From CAZVAR01 sp964625225 (GTDB lineage: Bacteria > Pseudomonadota > Alphaproteobacteria > JAJUGE01): 36,512 nucleotides of DNA. The DNA lies in assembly GCA_964625225.1 (NCBI GenBank), contig CAZVAR010000018.1, positions 1-36,512 of the forward strand, read 5' to 3'. Positions 1 through 8,352 of this stretch are shown piece by piece; positions within the stretch are counted from its first letter, which is position 1; each line of letters starts with the position of its first letter. Below the pieces are notes generated by a model that saw only the letters and a list, made by a program, of their open reading frames with translations, did no database searches and was not told the DNA's origin. The position numbers and the translations under genes are program-made.

Positions 1-1
1 G

Positions 2-1153
2 GCACCCGCAGCACCCGGCCACCGCCGCTTCGACCCGCGCCGGCTCTACAGCTACACCCGACGGGAAGCCTTGGAGCTGCGGCGCGACCCGATCCGGGCG
101 ACCCTGGCGCTGGCGGGCAGTCTGATCCTGATGCTGGTGATGGGCTACGGCGTCAACATGGACGTCAACGATCTGCGCTTCGCCGTGCTGGACCGCGACC
201 AGACCGCCACCAGCCGCGACTACGTGCTCAACCTCGCGGGGTCCCGCTATTTCATCGAGAAGGAGCCGATCACCAGCTATGCCGACCTGGACCGGCGCAT
301 GCGCGCGGGCCGGCTCAGCCTGGCGATCGAGATCCCGCCGGGGTTCGGGCGCGACGTGGCACGCGGCCGGCCGGTGCAGATCGGCGCCTGGATCGACGGC
401 GCCATGCCGATGCGGGCGGAAACTGTACGCGGCTACGTGCAGGGGATGCACGAGCACTGGCTGGCCCAGCGGGCGTCCCGCGCCCCCGCCGGCGCCGACG
501 CCACCGGTCTTTTCACCATCGAGACCCGGTATCGCTACAATCCCGACCTCGAAAGCCTGGTGTCGATGGTGCCGGCGGTGATCCCGCTGCTCCTGATGCT
601 GATTCCGGCGATGCTCACCGCGCTCAGTGTGGTGCGCGAGAAGGAGCTCGGCTCCATCGTCAACTTCTATGTCACCCCGGTCACCCGGCTGGAGTTCCTT
701 CTCGGCAAGCAGCTCCCCTACATCGCGCTGGCGATGCTCAATTTCCTGCTGCTGACGCTGCTCGCGGTCACCCTGTTCGGCGTGCCGCTGACCGGCAGCT
801 TCCTCACGCTGGCGGCGGCGTCGCTGATCTACGTGTCCGCCGCCACCGCCATCGGGCTGCTGATCTCGACCTTCATGCGCAGCCAGATTGCCGCTCTGTT
901 CGGCACCGCGGTACTCACGATTCTCCCGGCCGTCCAGTTCTCCGGCCTGATCGACCCGGTCTCCTCCCTGGAGGGCCTAGGCGCACTGATCGGGCAGATC
1001 TTTCCGACCACCCACTATCTGACCATCGCCCGCGGCACCTTCTCCAAGGCACTGACCTTCGCCGATCTGCAGGCCTCGTTCATTCCGCTCCTCGTCGCCG
1101 TGCCGGTGCTGCTCGGACTCTCGGTCGCGCTGCTGAGGAAGCAGGAGACCTGA
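2..1153 (+). CDS. rbbA: RbbA-type ABC ATPase/permease, C-terminal permease part (5' end outside window)
   Basis: The frame is open to the left edge, so this is the last 383 residues of a longer protein. It is an ABC-2 type permease domain. It begins with R-R-E-A-L-E-L-R-R-D-P-I-R, then a first membrane helix, a soluble periplasmic segment, and a cluster of five or so helices from about two thirds of the way through. The motifs LRFAVLDRDQT, SRYFIE, RYRYNPD, VVREKELGSI and FPTTHYLTIARGTFSKAL match the C-terminus of E. coli RbbA (YhiH), in which two ABC ATPase domains are fused to this permease. A TTG at 71 could start a shorter protein, but the homology continues upstream of it. Biochemical reports describe RbbA as a ribosome-associated ATPase; an exporter role is inferred from the fold. 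The yhhJ homologue follows after 3 bp, as in enterobacteria. Confidence 0.85.
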   Translation, partial: APAAPGHRRFDPRRLYSYTRREALELRRDPIRATLALAGSLILMLVMGYGVNMDVNDLRFAVLDRDQTATSRDYVLNLAGSRYFIEKEPITSYADLDRRMRAGRLSLAIEIPPGFGRDVARGRPVQIGAWIDGAMPMRAETVRGYVQGMHEHWLAQRASRAPAGADATGLFTIETRYRYNPDLESLVSMVPAVIPLLLMLIPAMLTALSVVREKELGSIVNFYVTPVTRLEFLLGKQLPYIALAMLNFLLLTLLAVTLFGVPLTGSFLTLAAASLIYVSAATAIGLLISTFMRSQIAALFGTAVLTILPAVQFSGLIDPVSSLEGLGALIGQIFPTTHYLTIARGTFSKALTFADLQASFIPLLVAVPVLLGLSVALLRKQET

Positions 1154-1156
1154 GCC

Positions 1157-2281
1157 ATGCGCGCCGTCACCAACATCCTGCATCTCGGCATCAAGGAGCT
1201 GCGCAGCCTCTCCCGCGACCCGATCATGCTGGTGCTGATCGCCTATTCCTTCACCGTCGCGGTCTACACGGCCGCGACGGCCATGCCGGAGACGCTCAAC
1301 AAGGCGCCGATCGCCATCGTCGACGAGGACCGTTCGCCGCTGTCGATGCGCATCGCCGATGGCTTCTACCCGCCCTATTTCATGCCGCCGAACATGATCA
1401 CACAGGCGGAGATGGATGCCCGCATGGACGCCGGGCTCGACACCTTCGCCCTGGACATCCCGCCGGAGTTCCAGCGCGACCTGCTGGCGGGCCGGACCCC
1501 GGCGATCCAGCTCAACGTCGACGCCACCCGCATGAGTCAGGCCTTCGTCGGCAACGGCTACATCCAGAGCATCATCGCCCGCGAGGTGCGGGCTTTTGCC
1601 GAGCGCTACCAGGCCGATCCGGCGCCGCCGATCGAGCTTGCGTTGCGGGCACGCTTCAACCCGGAGCTGAACAAGAGCTGGTTCGGCGCCATTGTCCAGG
1701 TGATCAACCAGGTCACGATGCTGTCGATCATTCTGACCGGGGCCGCGCTGATCCGCGAGCGCGAGCACGGCACGATCGAGCATCTTCTGGTCATGCCGAT
1801 CACCCCCTTCGAGATCATGACCGCCAAGGTACTGGCGATGGGTCTCGTGGTGCTCGCGGCCTGCGCCTTCTCCCTCGCCTTCGTCGTGCAAGGGCTGCTG
1901 GCGGTGCCGATCGAGGGCTCGGTGGCGCTGTTCCTGGCCGGCGCGGCGGTGCACCTGTTCGCCACCACCTCGATGGGCATCTTCATGGGCACGATCGCCC
2001 GTTCGATGCCGCAGTTCGGACTGTTGCTGATTCTGGTGATAATCCCGCTGCAGATGCTGTCCGGCGGCTCGACGCCCCGCGAAAGCATGCCGGAATTCGT
2101 GCAGTTCGTGATGCTCGGTGCGCCCACCACCCATTTCGTGATGCTGGCGCAAGCCATCCTCCATCGCGGCGCCGGACTGGCGATCGTCTGGCCGCAATTC
2201 CTCGCCCTGGCCGCGATCGGATCGGTGCTGTTCGGCTATGTGCTTGTCCGCTTCCGCAGCGCCATCGGCACGATGGCATGA
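1157..2281 (+). CDS. yhhJ: ABC-2 type permease YhhJ
   Basis: This 374-residue inner-membrane permease has the length and order of E. coli YhhJ. It has an N-terminal helix (about residues 24-40), a large periplasmic domain with AFVGNGYIQSII, and a C-terminal helix bundle with ALIREREHGTIEHLLV and MLSGGSTPRESMPE. These motifs are close to YhhJ. It probably forms a heteromeric transporter with the RbbA-type protein just upstream, since the two ORFs are 3 bp apart and an AGGAG sequence lies about 10 bp before the ATG. The HlyD-like adaptor that usually precedes rbbA would lie left of the window. The transported substrate is unknown. The stop codon sits inside a 13-bp tandem repeat that also spans the start region of the next gene. 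Confidence 0.85.
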   Translation: MRAVTNILHLGIKELRSLSRDPIMLVLIAYSFTVAVYTAATAMPETLNKAPIAIVDEDRSPLSMRIADGFYPPYFMPPNMITQAEMDARMDAGLDTFALDIPPEFQRDLLAGRTPAIQLNVDATRMSQAFVGNGYIQSIIAREVRAFAERYQADPAPPIELALRARFNPELNKSWFGAIVQVINQVTMLSIILTGAALIREREHGTIEHLLVMPITPFEIMTAKVLAMGLVVLAACAFSLAFVVQGLLAVPIEGSVALFLAGAAVHLFATTSMGIFMGTIARSMPQFGLLLILVIIPLQMLSGGSTPRESMPEFVQFVMLGAPTTHFVMLAQAILHRGAGLAIVWPQFLALAAIGSVLFGYVLVRFRSAIGTMA

Positions 2282-2298
2282 GAGAATGGCATGAGAGA
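2273..2298 (+). repeat. 13-bp perfect tandem repeat at the yhhJ/lpxR junction
   Basis: The 13-mer ATGGCATGAGAGA occurs twice in tandem (2273-2285 and 2286-2298). The first copy supplies the last codons and stop of yhhJ and an overlapping ATG at 2278. The second copy lies in the leader or extreme N-terminus of the lipid A deacylase gene. It looks like a slipped-strand duplication that spaced the two reading frames apart. Confidence 0.9.
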
Positions 2299-2304
2299 AA
2301 AGCA

Positions 2305-3306
2305 ATGGCCGGTGCAATCCGATGGGCGGCCGTCCTGATCGCGAGCGCCGCGGCGCACGTCGCGTCGCCGGACGCCGGCGCGGCGGCCGAGCCGGAGCGA
2401 GGCACGCTGAGCCTCGTCTTCGAGAACGACCTGTTCTACGACGAGGACCGTCACTACACCAACGGGGTACGGGCCGCGTGGCTGTCCCGCCCGGACACGA
2501 CGCCCCGCTGGGCGTTGCGCGCCGCCCGCTGGTTCCCGCTGTTCCCGGATGGCGGCAGCGTGCGGACGGGCTACGCCCTCGGCCAGAACATGTACACGCC
2601 GACCGACATCACGCTGGAAGATCCACCGGATGACGATCGGCCCTATGCCGGCTGGCTGTACGGGTCGATCGGACTGATCGCCGAGACGGGGCGGCGGCTC
2701 GACCAGCTCGAACTGACGCTCGGAATCGTAGGTCCGGCCTCGCTCGCCGAGCACACCCAGAAACTCGTTCACGAGATCACGGGCTCCGACGAACCCCGCG
2801 GCTGGGACACCCAGCTGAAGAACGAGCCCGGGATCGTCCTGACCTATCAGCGGAGCTGGCGCGGCTACGTCTCGGAGTCGGTCGCCGGGTTCGCGTTCGA
2901 CGTGACGCCCCATGCCGGCGGCGCGATCGGCAACGTGTTCACCTACGCCAATGCCGGGCTGACGCTGCGCTTCGGCAGGCGCCTGCCCCTCGATTACGGC
3001 CCGCCGCGCATCCAGCCGAGCCTGCCGGGGTCCGGCTTCTTCGTCCCTCGGGACGGCTTCGGCTGGTATCTGTTCGCCGGCGTCGAAGGACGCGCGGTCG
3101 CCCGCAACATCTTCCTCGACGGCAACACCTTCCGGGACAGCCGCAGCGTCGACAAGGAACCTCTGGTCGGCGACCTGCAGTTCGGTATCGCCTTCTCCTG
3201 GGGCGATATCCGCCTCAGCTATACTCATGTCCTGCGCACGCGGGAGTTCGAAGGTCAGGACGGAGGTGACGAGTTCGGCGCGTTCAGCCTGTCGGTCCGG
3301 TTTTGA
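2305..3306 (+). CDS. lpxR: LpxR-type lipid A deacylase (DUF2219 outer-membrane beta-barrel)
   Basis: The 333-residue product has a signal peptide (hydrophobic core about residues 6-22, cleavage near the AAA at 26-28). The mature part is rich in beta strands and ends in an aromatic residue (SVRF), as outer-membrane barrels do. Near the mature N-terminus is E-N-D-L-F (N41, D42) followed by Y-T-N-G (51-54). Further on is H156 in KLVHEITG, then P-R-G-W and Q-L-K-N-E-P. These are the conserved blocks of LpxR, which removes the 3'-linked acyloxyacyl group of lipid A at the outer membrane; Asn, Asp and His belong to its active site. I chose ATG 2305, which has GAGAGA upstream and puts the signal peptide at the N-terminus. 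ATG 2278, which overlaps the yhhJ stop, would add nine charged residues. Co-transcription with yhhJ is likely. Confidence 0.75.
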   Translation: MAGAIRWAAVLIASAAAHVASPDAGAAAEPERGTLSLVFENDLFYDEDRHYTNGVRAAWLSRPDTTPRWALRAARWFPLFPDGGSVRTGYALGQNMYTPTDITLEDPPDDDRPYAGWLYGSIGLIAETGRRLDQLELTLGIVGPASLAEHTQKLVHEITGSDEPRGWDTQLKNEPGIVLTYQRSWRGYVSESVAGFAFDVTPHAGGAIGNVFTYANAGLTLRFGRRLPLDYGPPRIQPSLPGSGFFVPRDGFGWYLFAGVEGRAVARNIFLDGNTFRDSRSVDKEPLVGDLQFGIAFSWGDIRLSYTHVLRTREFEGQDGGDEFGAFSLSVRF

Positions 3307-3474
3307 GCCCCGGCGACGCACGGAACCTTGGACAGAGCCGATGCCAACGGAGCGGCACGCATCCCTTTGGACGAACGCCGGTGCCGAAGCGGCGGGCCCC
3401 GGTCTGCGGCCGCCTCCCGTACCGGTCGGTTCGCCATCATCGGGGATGCGCGTCGCGACCGGCGGATCCCCGTG

Positions 3475-3684
3475 TCACGAATCGGTCCGGTCTTGCGGCC
3501 GATGCCTGCTCCTGAACCAGGACAGCAGGGATGGCCAGAACGCCGCGATCGCGACAAAGAGGGAAATCAGCAAAAGCGAGACGACCATTTGCACGATACC
3601 GAAATTCGCGGCATCGCGCGCCACGAACCAGCCCGTTATCACCGCCGCCAAGGACATCACTATGCGAACCAGGAAATTGAGCAT
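3475..3684 (-). CDS. Small two-helix membrane protein of unknown function
   Basis: This 69-residue protein has two predicted membrane helices (about residues 3-22 and 30-52), a short middle segment with A-R-D-A-A-N-F-G, and a basic tail (SWFRSRHRPQDRTDS). An AAGGGA ribosome-binding site lies about 6 bp before the ATG at 3684. The frame stays open further upstream to 3756, but that extension is low in complexity and has no such site. I do not recognise a named family. It resembles the short conserved hypothetical inner-membrane proteins common in alphaproteobacteria. It is convergent with the lipid A deacylase gene and divergent from the GH65 gene. The 168 bp between it and the deacylase gene show no clear terminator. 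Confidence 0.6.
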   Translation of the reverse strand: MLNFLVRIVMSLAAVITGWFVARDAANFGIVQMVVSLLLISLFVAIAAFWPSLLSWFRSRHRPQDRTDS

Positions 3685-3847
3685 CGTTAATCCCTTGGAT
3701 GTCGGACCGAGCGGTGCTGCCGGCGCAGAGCCGAGAGCGGGGAAAGGCCGGATCATCGCAACGGCCCGGGCTTCCCGTGGCGACGACGCCGAGGACTATC
3801 GGGTTCCCCGACACCGGTTCCATCGTCCCCGGCCATAGCGAGACAAG

Positions 3848-6346
3848 ATGCTACGCGAACGACTTTCCCCACCTCCCGACAGGTTCCCCCCGAATCCATG
3901 GGCGTTGGAGAGCGTCGGCTTCGATCAAAAGATCGCGGACGAGTTCGTCGGCCAGCAGGAAACCATGTTCGCGCTGTCCAACGGCTATCTCGGCCTGCGC
4001 GGCACATGGGACGAGGGTGTGCCGTCCTATCAACCCGGCGTGCTCCTCAACGGCTTCTACGAGTACCGGCCGATCAACTATGGAGAGCATGCTTACGGGT
4101 TCCCGCGGCGCGGCCAGAGCATTCTGAATTGTCCCGACGGGACGATCATCAGGCTCTTCATCGACGACGAGCCGTTCATCATGACCACGGCCGAAATCGT
4201 CTCCTTTCATCGCGCGCTCGATCTCAAGCAAGGCATTGTGCGGCGCGACGTCACCTGGGTCACGCCCACCGGCCACCGGATGCGGCTCAAGACGCGACGT
4301 TTCGTATCCTTCGCTCACCGGCATCTCGCCGCGCTCGACTACGAGCTTTTCTCGGAGGATGCCGACGTCAATGTCGTCATCTCGTCGGAACTCCGCCACC
4401 AGCAGCCCCTGCCGGTCGACTCGTCCGACCCCCGCCTCGCCACCAGCTTCGTCGGCCGCGTGCTGCACCCGAGGGGGAGTTTTCAGGACGGGTTGCGGGC
4501 AGTGCTGACCTACGCCACGGAGGGGTCGAGGCTCGTCCTCGGCTGCGGCATGGATCACGTGCTCGAGGCGGCATCACCGTTCGCGTCGGAGACGAGATGC
4601 GAGGAGGATCTGGCCGCGGTCTCGTTCAGAGGGGTGGTGCGGCCGGGGCAGCCGGTTCGTCTGGTGAAGTATCTGAGCTATCACTATGCCCCGAGCGACG
4701 ATGCCGAGCCGTTTCATCGGTATGCGCAGGGCGACGACGCCGACCAGATCCGCTTGCAGGTGAAATGGTCCCTCGATCATGCCGCCCTGACCGGCTTCGA
4801 GGGCCTCCTGGAGCGGCAGCGGAGCGATCTCTCGAAATTCTGGGAGCATGCCGACATCCAGATCGAGTCCGACGACCCGCGAATGCAGCAGGTCGTCCGC
4901 TGGAACCTGTTCCAGCTCCTGCAGGCCTCCGCGCGCAGCGAAGGACATGGCATCGCCGCGCGCGGGCTGACCGGGCGGACCTATGAAGGGCACTACTTCT
5001 GGGACATGGAAATCTATGTCCTGCCCTTCCTGGTCTATCAGGAACCCCGCATCGCCAGAAGCATCCTGAAATACCGCTATGACGGGCTCGACAAGGCGCG
5101 TGCCCGCGCGAGAGAACTGGGGCACCGCGGGGCGACGTTTCCGTGGCGGACGATCAACGGCGAGGAGGCCTCGGCCTATTACGCCGCGGGGACGGCGCAA
5201 TACCACATCAACGCCGACATTGCGTACGCCTTGCGGCAGTATGTAGAAATTTCCGGAGACACGGACTTCCTCGTAAAATACGGTGCCGAGATCCTGGTGG
5301 AGACCGCCCGCTTTTGGGAAGATCTCGGATTCTTCTCCGATCGAAAAGACGGGAAGTTCTGCATCAACGGCGTGACAGGGCCGGACGAATACACCGCGGT
5401 CGTCAACAACAATTACTTCACGAATCTCATGGCCCGGGACAATCTCCGCTACGCCGCGACGACGGTGCAGTGGCTGGAAGAGGAGCATCCGGAAGCCTTT
5501 CGCGAGCTGACGCGCCGCACGGGCCTGGAACCGGGCGAAGTCGCATCATGGCGTCGGGCCGCCGACCACATGTACCTCCCCTACGATGAGCGTCTCGGCG
5601 TACACCCCCAGGACGACAGCTTTCTCGACAAGGAAGTCTGGGATTTCGCCGGAACGCCGGACGAGAATTACCCCCTTCTGCTCCATTATCACCCGTTGAA
5701 CCTGTATCGTTCGCAGGTCATCAAGCAGGCGGACACCCTGCTGGCGATGTTCCTGCTCAGCGAGCAGTTCTCACCGGAGGAGAAGAAACGGAACTTCGAT
5801 TACTATGATCCGCTGACGACGCACGATTCGTCTCTTTCGGTCTGCATTCAGAGCATCATCGCCAACGAGATCGGCTATCGCGAGAAGGCGGTGCGCTATT
5901 TCCGCTTCGCCGCCGTGATGGACCTGTCGGACGTGGGCGGCAACATGAAGCACGGCGCCCACATCGCCTCCATCGGCGGAACCTGGCTTGCGCTCGTCTA
6001 CGGGTTTGCCGGGATGCGTGACTATGGCGGCCGGATCTCGTTCAGGCCCTGCTTGCCGGTCGACTGGCGAGCGCTGCGCTTCTCCCTGGTGATCAGAGGG
6101 GCGCGGCTCTATGTCGAGGTCCTGCAGGACGAGACGCGCTATCGGCTGGCGGAGGGGGACAGCCTGACGATCCACCATGCCGGGGAGGAGATCCGTCTGA
6201 CCGCAAGCTCACCGGTCGCCAGCCGTCGGAACCCGCCGCTCCCCGTGGAGGAACCCGCCTCGGATTTCGAGCCGTCCGAGGCGCCGACCCAGCCGCGTGC
6301 GGCCGCTCCGGCAGCGGGCGATGGCCTCACGCCTCGACAACCCTGA
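3848..6346 (+). CDS. Glycoside hydrolase family 65 disaccharide phosphorylase
   Basis: This 832-residue cytoplasmic enzyme has the GH65 architecture: an N-terminal beta-sandwich (about residues 1-300), an alpha/alpha-barrel catalytic domain (about 330-720) and a small C-terminal beta domain. Recognisable blocks are GRTYEGHYFWDMEIY, H-R-G-A-T-F-P-W-R-T-I-N-G-E-E, and NGVTGPDEYTAVVNNNYFTN, in which E514 is the expected general acid. H-G-A-H in the late barrel fits the phosphate/substrate region. The family phosphorolyses alpha-glucosides such as maltose, trehalose, kojibiose or nigerose, releasing beta-glucose 1-phosphate; the exact substrate cannot be read here. The adjacent minus-strand beta-phosphoglucomutase-like gene would convert that product to glucose 6-phosphate. 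The last 40 residues are a Pro/Ala-rich tail. The ATG at 3848 is preceded by GAGACAAG. Confidence 0.85.
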   Translation: MLRERLSPPPDRFPPNPWALESVGFDQKIADEFVGQQETMFALSNGYLGLRGTWDEGVPSYQPGVLLNGFYEYRPINYGEHAYGFPRRGQSILNCPDGTIIRLFIDDEPFIMTTAEIVSFHRALDLKQGIVRRDVTWVTPTGHRMRLKTRRFVSFAHRHLAALDYELFSEDADVNVVISSELRHQQPLPVDSSDPRLATSFVGRVLHPRGSFQDGLRAVLTYATEGSRLVLGCGMDHVLEAASPFASETRCEEDLAAVSFRGVVRPGQPVRLVKYLSYHYAPSDDAEPFHRYAQGDDADQIRLQVKWSLDHAALTGFEGLLERQRSDLSKFWEHADIQIESDDPRMQQVVRWNLFQLLQASARSEGHGIAARGLTGRTYEGHYFWDMEIYVLPFLVYQEPRIARSILKYRYDGLDKARARARELGHRGATFPWRTINGEEASAYYAAGTAQYHINADIAYALRQYVEISGDTDFLVKYGAEILVETARFWEDLGFFSDRKDGKFCINGVTGPDEYTAVVNNNYFTNLMARDNLRYAATTVQWLEEEHPEAFRELTRRTGLEPGEVASWRRAADHMYLPYDERLGVHPQDDSFLDKEVWDFAGTPDENYPLLLHYHPLNLYRSQVIKQADTLLAMFLLSEQFSPEEKKRNFDYYDPLTTHDSSLSVCIQSIIANEIGYREKAVRYFRFAAVMDLSDVGGNMKHGAHIASIGGTWLALVYGFAGMRDYGGRISFRPCLPVDWRALRFSLVIRGARLYVEVLQDETRYRLAEGDSLTIHHAGEEIRLTASSPVASRRNPPLPVEEPASDFEPSEAPTQPRAAAPAAGDGLTPRQP

Positions 6347-7097
6347 CCTGCGTCAGATCGCGGATGACGAGGTCGGCTCCATGCCGCCGCAGGGCAGCGG
6401 CCTGGCCGCCGCGATCGACACCAACGACGCAGCCGAAGCCGCCGCGCCGGCCGGCCTCCACTCCGGGCAGCGCATCCTCGAACAGGATGGCGCGCTCGGG
6501 CACGACCCCGAGACGGGAAGCCGCCTCGAGAAACAAGGCGGGAGCCGGCTTGCCCGGCAGACCCATCTCGGCAGCGACAATGCCGTCGACCCGCACATCG
6601 ACCAGACGGTCGAGCCCGGTCGCCTCCAGGACGAGCGCGCAATTGGCGCTCGACGAGGCGACCGCCGTTCTGATGCCGGCCCGCTTCAGCGCCCGAAGCA
6701 CCGCTTCCGCGCCGGGCAGGGTTTCCGAGGCCCGGCTAAGCCCTTCCTGGACCAGCGCGTCCTTGCGCGCGGCCAGGCCCTCCACCGTGTCGGCCGCAGG
6801 ATCGTCCGCGGTCCCCTCGGGGAGTTGAATGCCGCGCGCGGCCAGGAATGTCCGCACGCCGTCTGCGCGCGAACGCCCGTCGACATGGGCCAGATACTCG
6901 GCTTGCGCATCGAACGGGCGAAAGGCCGCTCCGGTACGCGCGCTGTGCCGCCGAAGAAAATCATCGAAGACCGCCTTCCACGCGGCGGCGTGCACGCGCG
7001 CGGTATCGGTGAGAACACCGTCCAGATCGAAAATGGCCCCATCGAAGCGGTCACGGGAAATGGTGACGACTTCACCCAGGCCGGTCAATTGAGGCAT
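6327..7097 (-). CDS. pgmB: HAD-family beta-phosphoglucomutase-like hydrolase
   Basis: This HAD-superfamily protein (256 residues from ATG 7097) has motif I DLDGVLTD with the nucleophilic Asp, a helical cap, motif II A-S-S-S, the lysine in GLPGKPAP and motif III LFEDALPGV. The cap carries EYLAHVDGRSRADGVRTFL, typical of beta-phosphoglucomutases that accompany GH65 phosphorylases. It would isomerise beta-glucose 1-phosphate to glucose 6-phosphate. It is convergent with the GH65 gene, and the two coding ends overlap by 20 bp (6327-6346), so they are functionally linked but not in one operon. The start is uncertain: ATG 7118 would add seven residues, and the frame is open to 7265, but that extension is basic low-complexity sequence. 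No strong ribosome-binding site decides it. Confidence 0.8.
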   Translation of the reverse strand: MPQLTGLGEVVTISRDRFDGAIFDLDGVLTDTARVHAAAWKAVFDDFLRRHSARTGAAFRPFDAQAEYLAHVDGRSRADGVRTFLAARGIQLPEGTADDPAADTVEGLAARKDALVQEGLSRASETLPGAEAVLRALKRAGIRTAVASSSANCALVLEATGLDRLVDVRVDGIVAAEMGLPGKPAPALFLEAASRLGVVPERAILFEDALPGVEAGRRGGFGCVVGVDRGGQAAALRRHGADLVIRDLTQVRVVEA

Positions 7098-7542
7098 GGA
7101 TCCCGAAAGCGGTGGCATACAGCGGCTGATATAGGCCGCGACCGGTCCGGCAGGAGGGCCGGCGTCGCTCTTCGGATCGGTCGTGGACGACCTCCGTCGG
7201 CTCGCCCCGCTTTTCCTCGCCCGCCGCCTCGATTTCCCGTCCGGGGCGCCATGGTTCCATGACATGATCGCCCGCCGTACCTATGTAACGGTCGACACCG
7301 CCGGTTCCCGACGGGATCCGGGAAGGGGCGTGTGTCGATCGAACGGAATCCAGTGTCCTCGGATCAGGCTACGCCCTGTCTCGCGGCCCGGGCGGGGCTG
7401 GCCTGCGCCACGGGGGTGTAGGGTCGGAATGGGAGTCCTGAAGCCGGTGCCGAAGGGAAGGAGACAACGCCGGAGAGAGCGCCTTTCGCGTATTCTCGCC
7501 GTCCTTCAGCAAGAGCGGAACGTCTACGTGTCCGGCAGCAAG
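7098..7542. other. Divergent intergenic region between the HAD and EEP-family genes
   Basis: About 445 bp separate the two divergent starts. The plus-strand frame of the next gene is open from 7183, but its translation up to about 7540 is Arg/Pro/Gly-rich and matches nothing I know. I therefore treat the region as non-coding and expect promoters for both genes in it. I see no convincing -35/-10 pair, repeat or RNA gene. Confidence 0.4.
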
Positions 7543-8292
7543 ATGCAAGCGGACACGCTCATAGCCTCCTACAACGTCCACAAGTGCGTCGGCGTGGACA
7601 AGAGGTTCGATCCCGACCGGATCGCGGCCGTCATCGCGGAGATTGGGGCCGATGTCATCGCCCTGCAGGAGGCGGATCAGCGTTTCGGGGACCGGGCGGG
7701 GCTGATCGACCTGAACCGCCTCGAGCGCGAAAGCGGTCTGCTTCCGGTTCCGGTGATCGGCACGCCGAAATCGCACGGTTGGCACGGCAATCTGCTGCTG
7801 TTTCGGGAGGGGACCGTCCGCGACGTCCACCAGATCAGGCTTCCCGGCATCGAGCCGCGCGGCGCGCTGATCGTCGACATGGAGCTGACCGCCGGGCCGC
7901 TGCGCGTCATCACGGCGCATCTGGGCCTGCTGCGCCGGTCACGCGCCCAGCAGGCCGAAGCCCTCCTCGCCGCTGCCGGCTCCCGCGCCGAAAGGCCGAC
8001 ATTGCTGCTCGGCGACCTCAACGAATGGCGCCTCGGCGCCAGATCCGCATTGCTGAGCCTGAACCCTGCGTTCGGACCGCTGACCGCGGCCTTGCCGAGC
8101 TTCCCGTCGCGGTTCCCGCTGCTCGCGCTCGATCGGATCCTGGGAAATCCGCACGACATGATCTCGGTCATCGAAGTGCACGACACGCCGCTGGCGCGGA
8201 TCGCGTCCGACCACCTGCCGGTCAAGGCCTGGATTGATCTTCAGGGCGCCGCATCGCGGTTCGCGGCGGCGGACGAAACGATGGCCGCCTGA
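7543..8292 (+). CDS. Endonuclease/exonuclease/phosphatase (EEP) family protein
   Basis: The 249-residue product has the EEP (DNase I-like) fold signatures in order. ASYNVHKC holds the first metal/substrate Asn, ALQEAD the metal-binding Glu, ITAHLG the conserved His, GDLNEWR the catalytic Asp/Asn pair, and SDHLPVKAWI the C-terminal Asp-His. The family covers phosphodiesterases acting on nucleic acids, phosphoinositides or sphingomyelin-like lipids. The neighbouring phospholipase D gene, 60 bp downstream on the same strand, makes a phospholipid-related role plausible, but this is inference. I chose ATG 7543 because homology starts immediately after it. ATG 7429 would add 38 mostly basic residues and may be used instead. 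No signal peptide is seen with the short start. Confidence 0.7.
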   Translation: MQADTLIASYNVHKCVGVDKRFDPDRIAAVIAEIGADVIALQEADQRFGDRAGLIDLNRLERESGLLPVPVIGTPKSHGWHGNLLLFREGTVRDVHQIRLPGIEPRGALIVDMELTAGPLRVITAHLGLLRRSRAQQAEALLAAAGSRAERPTLLLGDLNEWRLGARSALLSLNPAFGPLTAALPSFPSRFPLLALDRILGNPHDMISVIEVHDTPLARIASDHLPVKAWIDLQGAASRFAAADETMAA

Positions 8293-8352
8293 GTGCACCG
8301 GAGCGGCGCATCGGATCCACGGAGCCGGACTGGATTTCCCCCTTGAGGTAGG

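Noticed and set aside
977..2317. A 446-residue minus-strand frame opposite yhhJ
   Set aside because: No recognisable domain and His/Arg/Gln-rich composition; yhhJ on the plus strand is unambiguous.
7183..7542. N-terminal extension of the EEP-family protein
   Set aside because: The frame is open, but the translation is Arg/Pro/Gly-rich and the family homology starts just after ATG 7543; a start at 7429 cannot be fully excluded.
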